NCBI GenBank assembly: GCA_018712345.1
Contig: DVHG01000002.1
Coordinates: 30,464-94,463, forward strand
Origin: Candidatus Onthovicinus excrementipullorum
GTDB lineage: Bacteria; Bacillota; Clostridia; Oscillospirales; Acutalibacteraceae
Length of the DNA: 64,000 bases
Reading direction: 5' to 3'
Under the pieces are notes generated by a model. The model made no database searches and was not told the DNA's origin. It worked only from the letters and a program-made list of their open reading frames with translations. Numbering within the stretch: the stretch's first letter is position 1; each line of letters opens with the position of its first letter. Below, piece by piece: positions 35,086-43,648 of this stretch. The position numbers were made by a program, and so were the translations under genes.

Positions 35086-36450
35086 TCATTTTTGGGCCAG
35101 TTCATACATGGCAGCGGTGGTAATCTGGAAGGACTGCATCAGCTTTTGAAGTTCGGCGCACTCATTGGGCTGGTGGATCACCTCCGGGTCACCGGGGAAT
35201 ACGGGCCCGAAGGCGACCATGTTCCGGAAAGACTTTGCATAGGTGCCGCCTCCGATGGCCAGCGGCTCCTCATGACGCCCTGTCTGTGCCTCATATACGG
35301 CCATCAGTTTGCACACAAGCTCCGAATCTTTGGACACGTACAGGATTGGGACCTGCCAGAATTTTTCTATTGCGAGTCCATACGCCTTCGCCGCCTGAAA
35401 GATCCGATCGCGCATTGCTTCGGGATCAGCGGTCTTTGGGTGGCGGATATCCAACGTAAAGGACATCCGGGCGCCGTCATAGTGTACGAGCCCAAGGTTG
35501 ACCGTCGTCTCCCCGGTCTCTTCGTCCCGGTAGCGGATCCCCAGTTTTTCGCCGTTTGTCTCCGTGCCCAGCTTTTCCAGAATAAAATCCATCATCCGCT
35601 GAAAATCGCCGCCAAAGCGATTCTTTCGCACCGCGCGAAACAGTCGAACCGCCGCATTAATCCCCAGCGAAGGCGTGCTGCCGTGCGCCCCCTTGCCCTC
35701 GGCCTCCACAATCGTTCTCCCATCTGATTTTTTAACACGGATGCCCGTACCCGGCTCCACGGAAAGGTCGCCCTCGACCTCCAGCCGGCAGCGGGGTGTG
35801 ACTACATTGGGCGCCGTGCCGCCTTCCATGCGGAGGACCCGGATCTGTCCATAGTCCCCCACCGCTCCGCCCAGAACGACATTGGTCGTCCCTTTTTCGC
35901 AAAAAATCAATGGATAGTCGGCATCCGGGGTAAAGCCAATCGTCGGCAGCTCGCCGCCGTGCTCAATATAGTATTTGACACAGCTGCAGCCGCACTCCTC
36001 GTCCGTGCCGAACATCACGCGGATTCTGCGATTGACCGGGAGACCCAAGTCACGGATGGCCTTCAGCCCGAAAATCGCACCGATCACAGGCCCTTTGTCA
36101 TCAAGCACACCGCGCCCGTAGAGTTTTCCGCCGTGGATCTCTGCGCCAAAGGGTGGGTATTCCCAGCCCTCCCCCGCAGGGACGACATCCAGGTGGCCCA
36201 GCACGCCGACCATTTCCGAACCGCTGCCGTACTCGATCCACCCTACACGGTGGTCAATATGGCCGGTGCGGAAGCCGAGCTGTTTTCCAAGGGCGAGCGC
36301 GTGATCCAGCGCGGCACGCGGTCCCTTTCCATACGGGGCGCCGGGTTCCGCCGCTCCACGGACGCTGTCAATCCTTACGGACTCCTGTATGGCCTGGATG
36401 ATCGCATCCGCTATCCCAAGAATGTGCTGATTTAAAGCTTCATATTTCAT
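35086..36450 (-). CDS. pepV: M20 family dipeptidase, PepV-like
   Basis: Zinc dipeptidase of the M20 family, cytoplasmic, 454 aa. Metal and catalytic motifs: GHLDVVPAGEGW near residues 83-94 (His and catalytic Asp), GRGVLDDKGP near 115, GTDEECG (catalytic Glu pair) near 150, DADYP near 180, and a final HQPNE with the last ligand His near 430. The insert for PepV's lid domain fits the length. Start chosen at 36450, after AGGAGC; the upstream open frame has no family similarity. The minus-strand promoter must lie in 36451-36600. Confidence 0.92.
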   Translation of the reverse strand: MKYEALNQHILGIADAIIQAIQESVRIDSVRGAAEPGAPYGKGPRAALDHALALGKQLGFRTGHIDHRVGWIEYGSGSEMVGVLGHLDVVPAGEGWEYPPFGAEIHGGKLYGRGVLDDKGPVIGAIFGLKAIRDLGLPVNRRIRVMFGTDEECGCSCVKYYIEHGGELPTIGFTPDADYPLIFCEKGTTNVVLGGAVGDYGQIRVLRMEGGTAPNVVTPRCRLEVEGDLSVEPGTGIRVKKSDGRTIVEAEGKGAHGSTPSLGINAAVRLFRAVRKNRFGGDFQRMMDFILEKLGTETNGEKLGIRYRDEETGETTVNLGLVHYDGARMSFTLDIRHPKTADPEAMRDRIFQAAKAYGLAIEKFWQVPILYVSKDSELVCKLMAVYEAQTGRHEEPLAIGGGTYAKSFRNMVAFGPVFPGDPEVIHQPNECAELQKLMQSFQITTAAMYELAQK

Positions 36451-36620
36451 GGCTCCTGCTCCTTTTTTTGCGGGCAAACGCCGCATCTCTGTCCACTCCT
36501 TTTCAGTATACGCCGTTTTTGGCAGGATTACCAGCACTTTCCAGGTGACACGGCAGTGACGGCCCGCATATGTCAACTTTTTAAGTGACGGATCAGATTC
36601 ACTGTGGTGTGCAGAAAATT

Positions 36621-36638
36621 AAAAATCAATTGATTTTT
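36621..36638. promoter_or_regulatory. 18-bp palindrome, candidate operator
   Basis: AAAAATCAATTGATTTTT is a perfect palindrome 116 bp upstream of the sialidase -35 box. It could be a regulator site or, less likely, an AT-rich hairpin. Confidence 0.4.
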
Positions 36639-36662
36639 CTTCCTTTATTTTATATAGATTTT

Positions 36663-36674
36663 GAAAGTACTTTC
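36663..36674. promoter_or_regulatory. 12-bp palindrome GAAAGTACTTTC, candidate operator
   Basis: A perfect 12-bp palindrome 80 bp upstream of the sialidase -35 element, a position typical of an activator site. The cognate regulator is not in this window. Confidence 0.4.
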
Positions 36675-36753
36675 CTGGTGCTGTGCTTATATGGATAAAA
36701 TTTCAGAAGCAATGTCAGAAGAAAATAATAATTTATGAAAGCGAAATCAGAAT

Positions 36754-36782
36754 TTGTGAAACTTATTTATTGTTTCTATAAA
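36754..36782 (+). promoter_or_regulatory. Candidate sigma-A promoter of the sialidase-transporter operon
   Basis: TTGTGA (36754-36759), 17-bp spacer, TATAAA (36777-36782), 77 bp upstream of the sialidase start. The surrounding DNA is AT-rich. Confidence 0.6.
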
Positions 36783-36858
36783 ACATGATAGAATTACCTT
36801 AATATAAAAATATGAGGAATTAGACGGCCTGGCCTTCAGGCGGAATCAGGAGAAACCG

Positions 36859-38163
36859 ATGCGATTTCAAACAGTTTTTGGCCCCGGGCTGGGAGGGCCG
36901 TCCAATTACTACCGGATCCCGTCCATGGTGACAACGAAGAACGGCACGGTGGTCGCGTGTGCGGATGCGCGGTACTGCTCCGGGATGGATAATCCCAACC
37001 GGATCGACAAGGTCGTCCGGCGCAGTACGGACGGCGGCAAAACATGGGGCGAATTTATCCTGGCGGTTCAGGAGCACGGGACAAAGCAGCTCAAATCCTC
37101 CGCCGCGATTGATCCCGTGATGACCTATGACGCGGAGCACGGGCGGATCTATCTCCACTACTCGCACACGCCTGCGGGGGTGGGCATCCGCAACAGCGTC
37201 TGTGGTGTCGGGGAGGATGCGGACGGGAACCGGATCATCCGGAGAGGATTGAAAAAGTATTTCCTCAAGGGCGGCGTGCTCTGTACGCTCTCCGGGGAGA
37301 AAACGCCTTACAGCGTCAGCCCGGACGGCGAAGTGACCGATGGCAAAAAGAGCTATGGGAACATCTATACCGGCGGCAAATTCCGGGAGGAGCACACCTC
37401 CACGCTGATGATGTGCTACAGCGATGATGACGGCCTCACCTGGTCGCGCCCCCGCTCGCTCAACCACCAGGTCAAGCACGCGTACATGAGTTTCATCGGG
37501 CCGGGGCCGGGCTGCGGGATCGTCATCAGCGGCGGTCCGTACCGCGGGCGCATCGTGGTACCCATTTATTACGGGACACGTAAGTTCCCGCTGCGCCTGT
37601 CCTGCTGCGTGATTTACAGCGATGATCAGGGGCAGACCTGGACCCTGGGTGAGACGCCGAATAACACACGCACTGTAGATGGCAAAAAGCTCAACAGCCG
37701 CACCATTAAAAACGATCAGATGCTCACGGAATCCCAGGTTATTGAGCAGCACGACGGCACACTCAAGTACTTCATGCGCAATCACGATCCGCGCCGCAGC
37801 GTAGCCGTCGCATACAGTAAAAACGGCGGGCAGAGCTGGGAGGACTTTGGCTGGGATGACAGCCTGCCGCAGCCCATCTGCCAGAGCTCCGTTCTCCGCC
37901 TGAGCGGACAGGAAAAGGACTATGTTGTATTTCTCAACCCGGCAGACCGCAAAAAGCGCTGCTGCGGGACGGTCCGGCTCTCCGAGGATGGCGGCGAAAC
38001 CTTCCCCTACCACCGTGTGCTGCGGGAGGAGGGGTTTGTCTATAGCGCGCTTACCCAGCTGCCAAACGGCAATATCGGCGCGTTGTTTGAGCCGGACACC
38101 AGTTGTGAAAAAATCGAGTTTGCGGAGCTTTCTCTCGCCTGGATCAGGGGCGAGGAGGATTGA
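36859..38163 (+). CDS. Exo-alpha-sialidase (GH33 family), cytoplasmic
   Basis: Releases terminal sialic acids from glycans. 434 aa. The N-terminal YYRIPS is the FRIP-type motif carrying the first triad Arg. Asp boxes are plentiful: STDGGKTW, SDDDGLTW, SDDQGQTW, SKNGGQSW and a variant SEDGGETF. ESQVIEQHDGTLKYFMRN holds the catalytic Glu and second Arg, and GFVYSALTQLPNGNIGALFE the nucleophilic Tyr. There is no signal peptide, so it should work inside the cell. The GPH-type symporter gene follows after 49 bp, which suggests that small sialylated glycans are imported and then cut. The exact linkage preference is unknown. Confidence 0.9.
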   Translation: MRFQTVFGPGLGGPSNYYRIPSMVTTKNGTVVACADARYCSGMDNPNRIDKVVRRSTDGGKTWGEFILAVQEHGTKQLKSSAAIDPVMTYDAEHGRIYLHYSHTPAGVGIRNSVCGVGEDADGNRIIRRGLKKYFLKGGVLCTLSGEKTPYSVSPDGEVTDGKKSYGNIYTGGKFREEHTSTLMMCYSDDDGLTWSRPRSLNHQVKHAYMSFIGPGPGCGIVISGGPYRGRIVVPIYYGTRKFPLRLSCCVIYSDDQGQTWTLGETPNNTRTVDGKKLNSRTIKNDQMLTESQVIEQHDGTLKYFMRNHDPRRSVAVAYSKNGGQSWEDFGWDDSLPQPICQSSVLRLSGQEKDYVVFLNPADRKKRCCGTVRLSEDGGETFPYHRVLREEGFVYSALTQLPNGNIGALFEPDTSCEKIEFAELSLAWIRGEED

Positions 38164-38212
38164 CCCAAGACCGAAAAAAACCCAAAACAGAACCTAAAAG
38201 AGGGGGAAGCAG

Positions 38213-40642
38213 ATGAATACTTCAGGTACATCATCGAAGATTAAGGGGCTGCTTACGGATATCAGGCTCTATTGGAATGAGGCGCCCAAAGGGCGGTACA
38301 TGTCCTTTAAGGAGATCGTGGCGTACGCCGGAGGCGGAGTTGGCGTCAAGTTCCTCTCCGTCATGGCGTTAAACGTCATCTTATCCACAACCAACGTCCT
38401 GATCGGTAACACGATCGGCATTCAGCCCACGGATATGTATATCCTGTACGTCATCTCCGTGCTGGTGAACATCCCGCTCTCCGGTGTCCGTGCCAATATC
38501 ATTGATAACACGCGCGGCAAAGAGGGAAAATACCGCCCCTACATTGTCAAGGCCGGCATCCCGAGCGCACTGCTGACGATTGCATTCGTCTGGTTCCCGT
38601 ATGATAAGCTGGACGGCCTGTTCGGCGGCGGGAATCTGTTTGGCCACAGCAAGGGTTACATCGCCACGTGTGTAGTTGTCCTGCTGTTCAACTTTGCGCA
38701 GAACTTCTTCTATTATTTCTTCTATGAGTCGTATGACAACCTGCTGCATGTCCTCTCCCCGAACTCCAAGGAGCGCACGGACGTCGCCTCCATCAAAGGC
38801 GTTGTCTACTCCATTGCGCCCTCCATTATGGGACTGGCTATGCCGCTGTTTGCCCAGTGGTTCACCAACAACAATATGTACGATATCCGGCTGTACCGGT
38901 ATGTCTATCCCCCGCTGTGCATCCTCGGTATCGTGCTGTGCATCGTGGTCTACGCCAACACGAAGGAAAAGATTGTCCAGGCCAAGACACACATCATTCA
39001 GATCAAGTTTATGGATTCCCTGCGAGAGGTTGTGCGCAACAAGTACTTCTGGGTGATCGCGCTGGCCGGCTGGCTCGGCTTCCTGGAGTCCGCCGTCACT
39101 ACCATGCTCCAGTGGCTGTATAACTACGGCGGCGTCTGCACCGGCGGGGAGTACTCGCTGATCACGCTCTTCTGCCAGACGGCCGGTTTTGTCGGCATGG
39201 TGGCATCCCCGTTCTGCATCCGCAAGTGGGGCAAGCGCGGCGTGCTGATTATGACCAATGTGCTCAACGTCGTTTTTATCGCTCTGATGTATCCGCTCAT
39301 GAACAGCCTGGCACTGCTGGTCATCTGCTTCTGGATGAACGCACTGATGAACGCCTTTGCCCAGATCCTGACCCCGACGATCCAGGCCGATATCCGCGAT
39401 TATCAGCAGTATGTCTCCGGAGAGCGCATCGACGGCATGTTCTCCACGATCACGGCGCTTGGCGGTGTTGTCACGCTTGCAACAAGCGGTGTTCTTCCGC
39501 TGCTGTACGAGAAATTCGGTATCAATGAGACGGTCGCACGGCAGGTTATGAGCGATTCCGCCGTCATGAACCGTGTTATGCCAGACGGGACGACGGTCGG
39601 CCAAGTCATCAACAACGCTATCGCGAGCGGCAGCGTGGACGTCTCCTATTTCTCCCTGTATGATCTGGATATCCTCTCCAGCATGGTTGGCATGCTGATT
39701 CTCGTCTCCGTCTTGGGCGCTGTGATCAACGTCATCCCCTATTTCTTCTATGACCTGACGGAGCTCAAGCAGCAGGGAATTATCAAAGTTCTCAAAATTC
39801 GCGCGTTCTTCGAGGACTTCGGGAACGACACTTTGAGCGACAGCAGTCTGGTTGAGGTTGTGGATATGGTCGACGAGGCCCACAGGCTGGAGAAAAAAAC
39901 ACCGGTAAAGCTTTCCAAGGCGGAGATCAAGGCGGCCCGCGCATTAAAGGATAAGGCAAAGGTGCGGGAGGCCAGAGCTGCCTACAAGGCTGCGGCGGAC
40001 CGCAATATGCAGATTAAGATCGCGCCCTTTGTCCTCAAGGAGATGAGCCGCTTTGAGAGTGAGCTCGGAAAGACGCAGATCTCCTGCGCCCAGAAAATTG
40101 TAGACGGCGGCCTTCCCGGTCTGGGTGCGGCCACAATTCAGGAGCTCAAGGCGGAGCTGCGCGGCGCAAAACGCCTCCCGCATAAGACGGAGGAGGAAAA
40201 AGAGCTGCGCAAGTATCTGATTGATTTTAACCGCAAGCGTCTGACTGCCCGCAAATACCAGCGGAAGTATTACGACGGCAAGGCGGAGCTTGAGTTCATG
40301 AGTAACGACAAGCTTGAGGAGCTGTTCGCCACGGAGGAGCAGTACAACGAGCAGGAGGAAGCGATCTACAAGAAGCTCTTCGAGGCCAAGGAGGCCGGAA
40401 ATAAGGCGGCCGTTAAGGCTGCAAAGGCCGATGTTAAAGCCATAAAGAAGAAGTTCGCTGCACTCAATCGTGCTATCCGCGATGAGCAGAATAACCACCT
40501 CTCCTTCAACCGGTCGGCAAAGCCGTGGCTGGATGCGGTTCGAATGCTCAAGCAGGCGGAGAATTACAGCCACTTTGAGGAGATCAAGGCCCGCTATCAG
40601 GAGGCCAAGGCTCATGTGGCCGCGGCGGAAGCCCTTCAATAA
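38213..40642 (+). CDS. GPH/MFS-type sugar symporter with a long charged C-terminal extension
   Basis: Cation-coupled glycoside transporter, 809 aa, about 300 longer than the family's usual 450-500. Residues 1-520 hold about 12 hydrophobic segments with the GPH-like DNTRGKEGKYRPYI loop near 102-115 (the family's cytoplasmic D..G..R..PW-type loop). After IPYFFYDLTELKQQGI a hydrophilic region of about 290 residues follows, rich in Lys, Glu and Ala (KAAVKAAKADVKAIKKK), predicted helical and coiled-coil. The frame is continuous, so this is a real extension or fusion. Paired with the sialidase and followed by a strong terminator. Confidence 0.88.
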   Translation: MNTSGTSSKIKGLLTDIRLYWNEAPKGRYMSFKEIVAYAGGGVGVKFLSVMALNVILSTTNVLIGNTIGIQPTDMYILYVISVLVNIPLSGVRANIIDNTRGKEGKYRPYIVKAGIPSALLTIAFVWFPYDKLDGLFGGGNLFGHSKGYIATCVVVLLFNFAQNFFYYFFYESYDNLLHVLSPNSKERTDVASIKGVVYSIAPSIMGLAMPLFAQWFTNNNMYDIRLYRYVYPPLCILGIVLCIVVYANTKEKIVQAKTHIIQIKFMDSLREVVRNKYFWVIALAGWLGFLESAVTTMLQWLYNYGGVCTGGEYSLITLFCQTAGFVGMVASPFCIRKWGKRGVLIMTNVLNVVFIALMYPLMNSLALLVICFWMNALMNAFAQILTPTIQADIRDYQQYVSGERIDGMFSTITALGGVVTLATSGVLPLLYEKFGINETVARQVMSDSAVMNRVMPDGTTVGQVINNAIASGSVDVSYFSLYDLDILSSMVGMLILVSVLGAVINVIPYFFYDLTELKQQGIIKVLKIRAFFEDFGNDTLSDSSLVEVVDMVDEAHRLEKKTPVKLSKAEIKAARALKDKAKVREARAAYKAAADRNMQIKIAPFVLKEMSRFESELGKTQISCAQKIVDGGLPGLGAATIQELKAELRGAKRLPHKTEEEKELRKYLIDFNRKRLTARKYQRKYYDGKAELEFMSNDKLEELFATEEQYNEQEEAIYKKLFEAKEAGNKAAVKAAKADVKAIKKKFAALNRAIRDEQNNHLSFNRSAKPWLDAVRMLKQAENYSHFEEIKARYQEAKAHVAAAEALQ

Positions 40643-40652
40643 AGACAGTTTT

Positions 40653-40698
40653 AAAAGTGCATCCGGCTGGAGCTTCTTCGCCCGGATGCACTTTTTTT
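40653..40698 (+). terminator. Intrinsic terminator of the sialidase-transporter operon
   Basis: AAAAGTGCATCCGG (40653-40666) pairs with CCGGATGCACTTTT (40682-40695), followed by more T residues. It lies 10 bp after the stop codon. Confidence 0.9.
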
Positions 40699-40720
40699 AA
40701 TAACCTTGCCATGCGATACG

Positions 40721-41134
40721 CTATTTTTCTGCCGCGTATGTCTTGTTTACCTCTATGCCGAATATATAGAATGTGCTGGAGGATTGATAAACGCGCCCTG
40801 TTCGTATATCCATATCATAATCCTGAACAGCTTCAAAGCCGATTCCATTAAATAACGGCGGGAACAGGTTCCGGTGCCTTTTATAGTCGATGCTCAGCAG
40901 GCTGAGCCATAAGATAATCAGGATCAAAACGATTTCCAGCAGAATCCTCAGGGGTCTTGATAATCTGGACAGCTGACATAATCTTATCATGCTATACAGC
41001 ATCGCCGCCAGACAGAGTGCAAATACGAGAAGCTCTCCCCAGCCGTACGGGCCCGTTAAAACGAATTTGTCTACGGCAATGATGGCCGCGCTCAGCAGGA
41101 GGATAAAACCATAGATCAGGCGTTTGCGTTTCAC
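40721..41134 (-). CDS. Small membrane protein of unknown function
   Basis: Not recognised. 137 aa starting with a basic KRKR, then three hydrophobic segments: IYGFILLLSAAIIAVDKFVL, WGELLVFALCLAAMLYSMI and ILLEIVLILIILWLSLLSI, followed by a hydrophilic C-terminal third of about 45 residues (DMDIRTGRVYQSSSTFYIFG). The start is a GTG at 41134 with AGAGGTGA upstream. It is isolated, converging on the terminator of the transporter gene. Base use is like its neighbours. Confidence 0.7.
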   Translation of the reverse strand: MKRKRLIYGFILLLSAAIIAVDKFVLTGPYGWGELLVFALCLAAMLYSMIRLCQLSRLSRPLRILLEIVLILIILWLSLLSIDYKRHRNLFPPLFNGIGFEAVQDYDMDIRTGRVYQSSSTFYIFGIEVNKTYAAEK

Positions 41135-41445
41135 CCCACATCACCTCTCAGTATCAGGACTTAAATCATATCGCACAAGGTGCGGTGATCCCCCGCGGGA
41201 CGGTCCGCAAAAACGGGCAATACGCAGAACTTCCAAAGTGCAATAGGATTTTGTGATGGAATTACCGCAGCATTCTGTTCCGGGCTCAGAAGCATTGAGA
41301 AATTCCGTCCGTTCCTGCGGCCTTTGAAGTCCTGTGCTATATTGATTTAAAAAAGTACAGGGGGAAATCGTGATTTCTGAGACCGCACGAAAAAAATCGG
41401 GTAAAACATTGGGCTGTCGGTTTTCCGGCAGCCCTATGTTAATTT
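41135..41445. other. Intergenic region, no gene
   Basis: 311 bp between two minus-strand genes. It contains the terminator of the DUF2804 gene at its right end (41411-41434). I see no supported gene or repeat in the rest; it should hold the promoter of the small membrane protein. Confidence 0.5.
41411..41434 (-). terminator. Terminator of the DUF2804 gene
   Basis: GGGCTGTCGG pairs with CCGGCAGCCC (one wobble) around a TTTT loop, 12 bp beyond the stop on the minus strand. The following T-richness is interrupted (TGTTTTACCCGATTTTTTT). Confidence 0.6.
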
Positions 41446-42465
41446 TTAATACTTATTATGAACCTTCTCAGCAAAGCACATGACGTCCTTGATCTCCAGC
41501 ACGGTTCCGTCATCCAGCGTGGCGCGGCCGCTCATGCGGCCAAAGACCTGGTGCTGATCTGTCTCCACGATCAGGGCGGAGAGCTTCGCCGCGCGGTCGA
41601 GCACCGGCACAAAGCCCATCTCGAACCGGCCGTCGCTCGAGGTGAAGGTCCACGGCTCCATATAGCTGTTCTCCGGGATGTTAAACGTCACATCGTCCAG
41701 CTTGTGGCATTTTCCGTCGTAAAAGAGCATGTTCTCCGTGGCGGCGGAAGTGTCCCCGAAGCCGTAGCCGATGTTGAAGCCAAAGGGCCTCCCGTTGACG
41801 AGCGTGTTGCCGGAGCCCCAGTACCATGTGTTATCATATGTCCACACGCCGCGCCCCCAGTCGAGCGTGCCGAAGTCCGTCATCGGGTCAAAGCGGTACT
41901 CCCGCCCGTCGAACTGGACAGCCCCCTCAGCGCGCATGCAGTTGATTTTCTGATTGTAGTAAAAGCACTTGTTTTTTCGGAACGGTGTTGCGATGACCAT
42001 GGTGTCCATGGGCGGCTGGTGCAGGGTGATATCGCAGATGAGGGGCTTGCCCTCAAAGAAGTTCTGAAACGTGCAGGTGATGTGCCGTTTCCCCTCCGAG
42101 GGGGAGAATTCCATCTGCAGCCGCTTGTCATGGTAGACAGTATTCCCGCTCGCCGAGGAGTAGGGCAGGCGGTACTTGCCCATGGGGAGGATGTTCAGAA
42201 TCGTCTCCGTGTGCTCCCACTTCTTTTCAAAGTCCAGGAGGGAGACGGACTGCAGGCCGATGTAGCCGTCGTCGGAGATGGTGAATGCAGCGCCGAACCG
42301 GTCATTCATCACCAGATAGTAGTCCCACTCCTTGATGCGCAGATAGCCGGCCTTGATCTTCGTCCGGTCGTACGTGCGTACCAACTGTTTGGACCAGCCG
42401 GGCTCGGCGATATTTCCGTTGGCATCCAGCAGGGGGCCGGGGGTTGTAACCTCGTGATTTCTCAT
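41446..42465 (-). CDS. DUF2804 family protein
   Basis: Member of an uncharacterised family, 339 aa, complete. The opening GPLLDANGNIAEPGWSKQLV and the central DWGRGVWTYDNTWYWGSG are the family's conserved strings; the sequence is rich in aromatic residues and predicted mostly beta, with no signal peptide. The family is sometimes likened to lipocalin-like or carotenoid-modifying folds, but no function is established to my knowledge. It starts 60 bp after the YhaM-like gene on the same strand. Confidence 0.85.
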   Translation of the reverse strand: MRNHEVTTPGPLLDANGNIAEPGWSKQLVRTYDRTKIKAGYLRIKEWDYYLVMNDRFGAAFTISDDGYIGLQSVSLLDFEKKWEHTETILNILPMGKYRLPYSSASGNTVYHDKRLQMEFSPSEGKRHITCTFQNFFEGKPLICDITLHQPPMDTMVIATPFRKNKCFYYNQKINCMRAEGAVQFDGREYRFDPMTDFGTLDWGRGVWTYDNTWYWGSGNTLVNGRPFGFNIGYGFGDTSAATENMLFYDGKCHKLDDVTFNIPENSYMEPWTFTSSDGRFEMGFVPVLDRAAKLSALIVETDQHQVFGRMSGRATLDDGTVLEIKDVMCFAEKVHNKY

Positions 42466-42525
42466 CTTTATCGCTCCTTCTGCTCCAATAATTCATACGG
42501 CCTGAGAAAAAGCCGATTGGGTCCG

Positions 42526-43527
42526 TTATTCCTTTTCCTGCGCCGGCTCCATGCGCCCATGGTTGTACAGGCGGCGGTTGTCCAGCGCCCACTGCCGCTG
42601 GGTAAAATCACCCTTTGGCACGGCGGAGACGGCGTGCGCGATCTCATAGATCCGCGCGTCAAGCATGTCGAGCTCAGAGAGGATCTCCGCTTCCAGGAAG
42701 GCGGGGTACTGTACCGCCCCGTACTCAGGCGTGCCGTGGTGAGAGAGGATCATGTGCTCCAGGAGGAGCGCTGTCTCCCGGTCGGTCCCCAGGCGCTCCG
42801 CAGTCTCATGCACAATCCCGGCCCCGCGCGCGATATGGCCCACCAGATTGCCCTCAAGCGTGTATTTTTCCGCAATGCCGGTGGCGTCCGCGTCAAACTC
42901 GTAGACCTTCCCGATATCGTGCAGGATTACGCCGCTGTACAGCAGGTCCGCATCCACAAAGGGATACTGTGCGCAGATCATCTGCGCCATGCGCAGGATG
43001 GAGAGCGTGTGGTACAGAAGCCCGCCCCGGATCGCGTGGTGGAGCTTAAACGCCGCTGGATAAAACAGCAGCCGTTCCCGGTGCTCACTGAGAATCGTGT
43101 TCACCAGATCCCGGAGTCCCGCATCGCGGAAGCCGGCCACGGCCTTTTCAATCTCTTCCAGCATCTGCAAGCCGTCCTCCGGTGCGCAGGGAATAAAGTC
43201 CTCCAGCCGCAGGCCGTCCTCGGGGGACACCTTGCGGATCCGGTCCACACGCAGCTGATCTTCCCCGTTAAAGGGCGAGATCGGCCCGCGCACCTTGATG
43301 AGATCATTGACGGAGACCGTGCCGTGGATCTCCTCGCGGTAGTCCCACAGCTTGGCGCCGATCTCGCCGCTCCGGTCTGCCAGCACCAGATCCAGAAAAG
43401 TAGATCCCTTGGATGTTTTTTTGATATTGACTGATTTTACCAGGCAAAATCCCTCATATACGCCGGCTGATTCTATGTAGCGAAAATTCAAAGTCTTTTC
43501 CTCCGGTTCCTCAGGTTCTGTCTCCAT
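42526..43527 (-). CDS. yhaM: 3'-5' exoribonuclease YhaM-like (OB fold plus HD domain)
   Basis: Processive 3' exonuclease of the YhaM/Cbf1 family. 333 aa: an N-terminal OB-fold nucleic-acid-binding domain (SKGSTFLDLVLADRSGEIGA to about residue 105), then an HD metal-dependent domain with HHAIRGGLLYHT near 175, LHDIGKVYEF near 215 and ILSHHG near 275. I choose the ATG at 43527, preceded by GGGGT; the open frame extends nine codons further. The family is about 310-330 aa in Firmicutes, so the length fits. Confidence 0.92.
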   Translation of the reverse strand: METEPEEPEEKTLNFRYIESAGVYEGFCLVKSVNIKKTSKGSTFLDLVLADRSGEIGAKLWDYREEIHGTVSVNDLIKVRGPISPFNGEDQLRVDRIRKVSPEDGLRLEDFIPCAPEDGLQMLEEIEKAVAGFRDAGLRDLVNTILSEHRERLLFYPAAFKLHHAIRGGLLYHTLSILRMAQMICAQYPFVDADLLYSGVILHDIGKVYEFDADATGIAEKYTLEGNLVGHIARGAGIVHETAERLGTDRETALLLEHMILSHHGTPEYGAVQYPAFLEAEILSELDMLDARIYEIAHAVSAVPKGDFTQRQWALDNRRLYNHGRMEPAQEKE

Positions 43528-43648
43528 TATACCCCAATGGACGCCCGCCATCAAGCAAAAAAGCGCCCCGCTGAATGAAAGAACATTCGTGAGACAAAAT
43601 AGAGGATGGAAAAAATCACCGAATCATCGGGACAAAGGGGAAACGATC

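Larger units (their letters stand above)
36451..36858. other. AT-rich divergent control region of the PepV-like gene and the sialidase operon
   Basis: 408 bp without a gene. The central 200 bp are markedly AT-rich. It contains two palindromes (36621-36638, 36663-36674) and a good plus-strand promoter (36754-36782). No signal of a riboswitch was seen. Confidence 0.55.
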
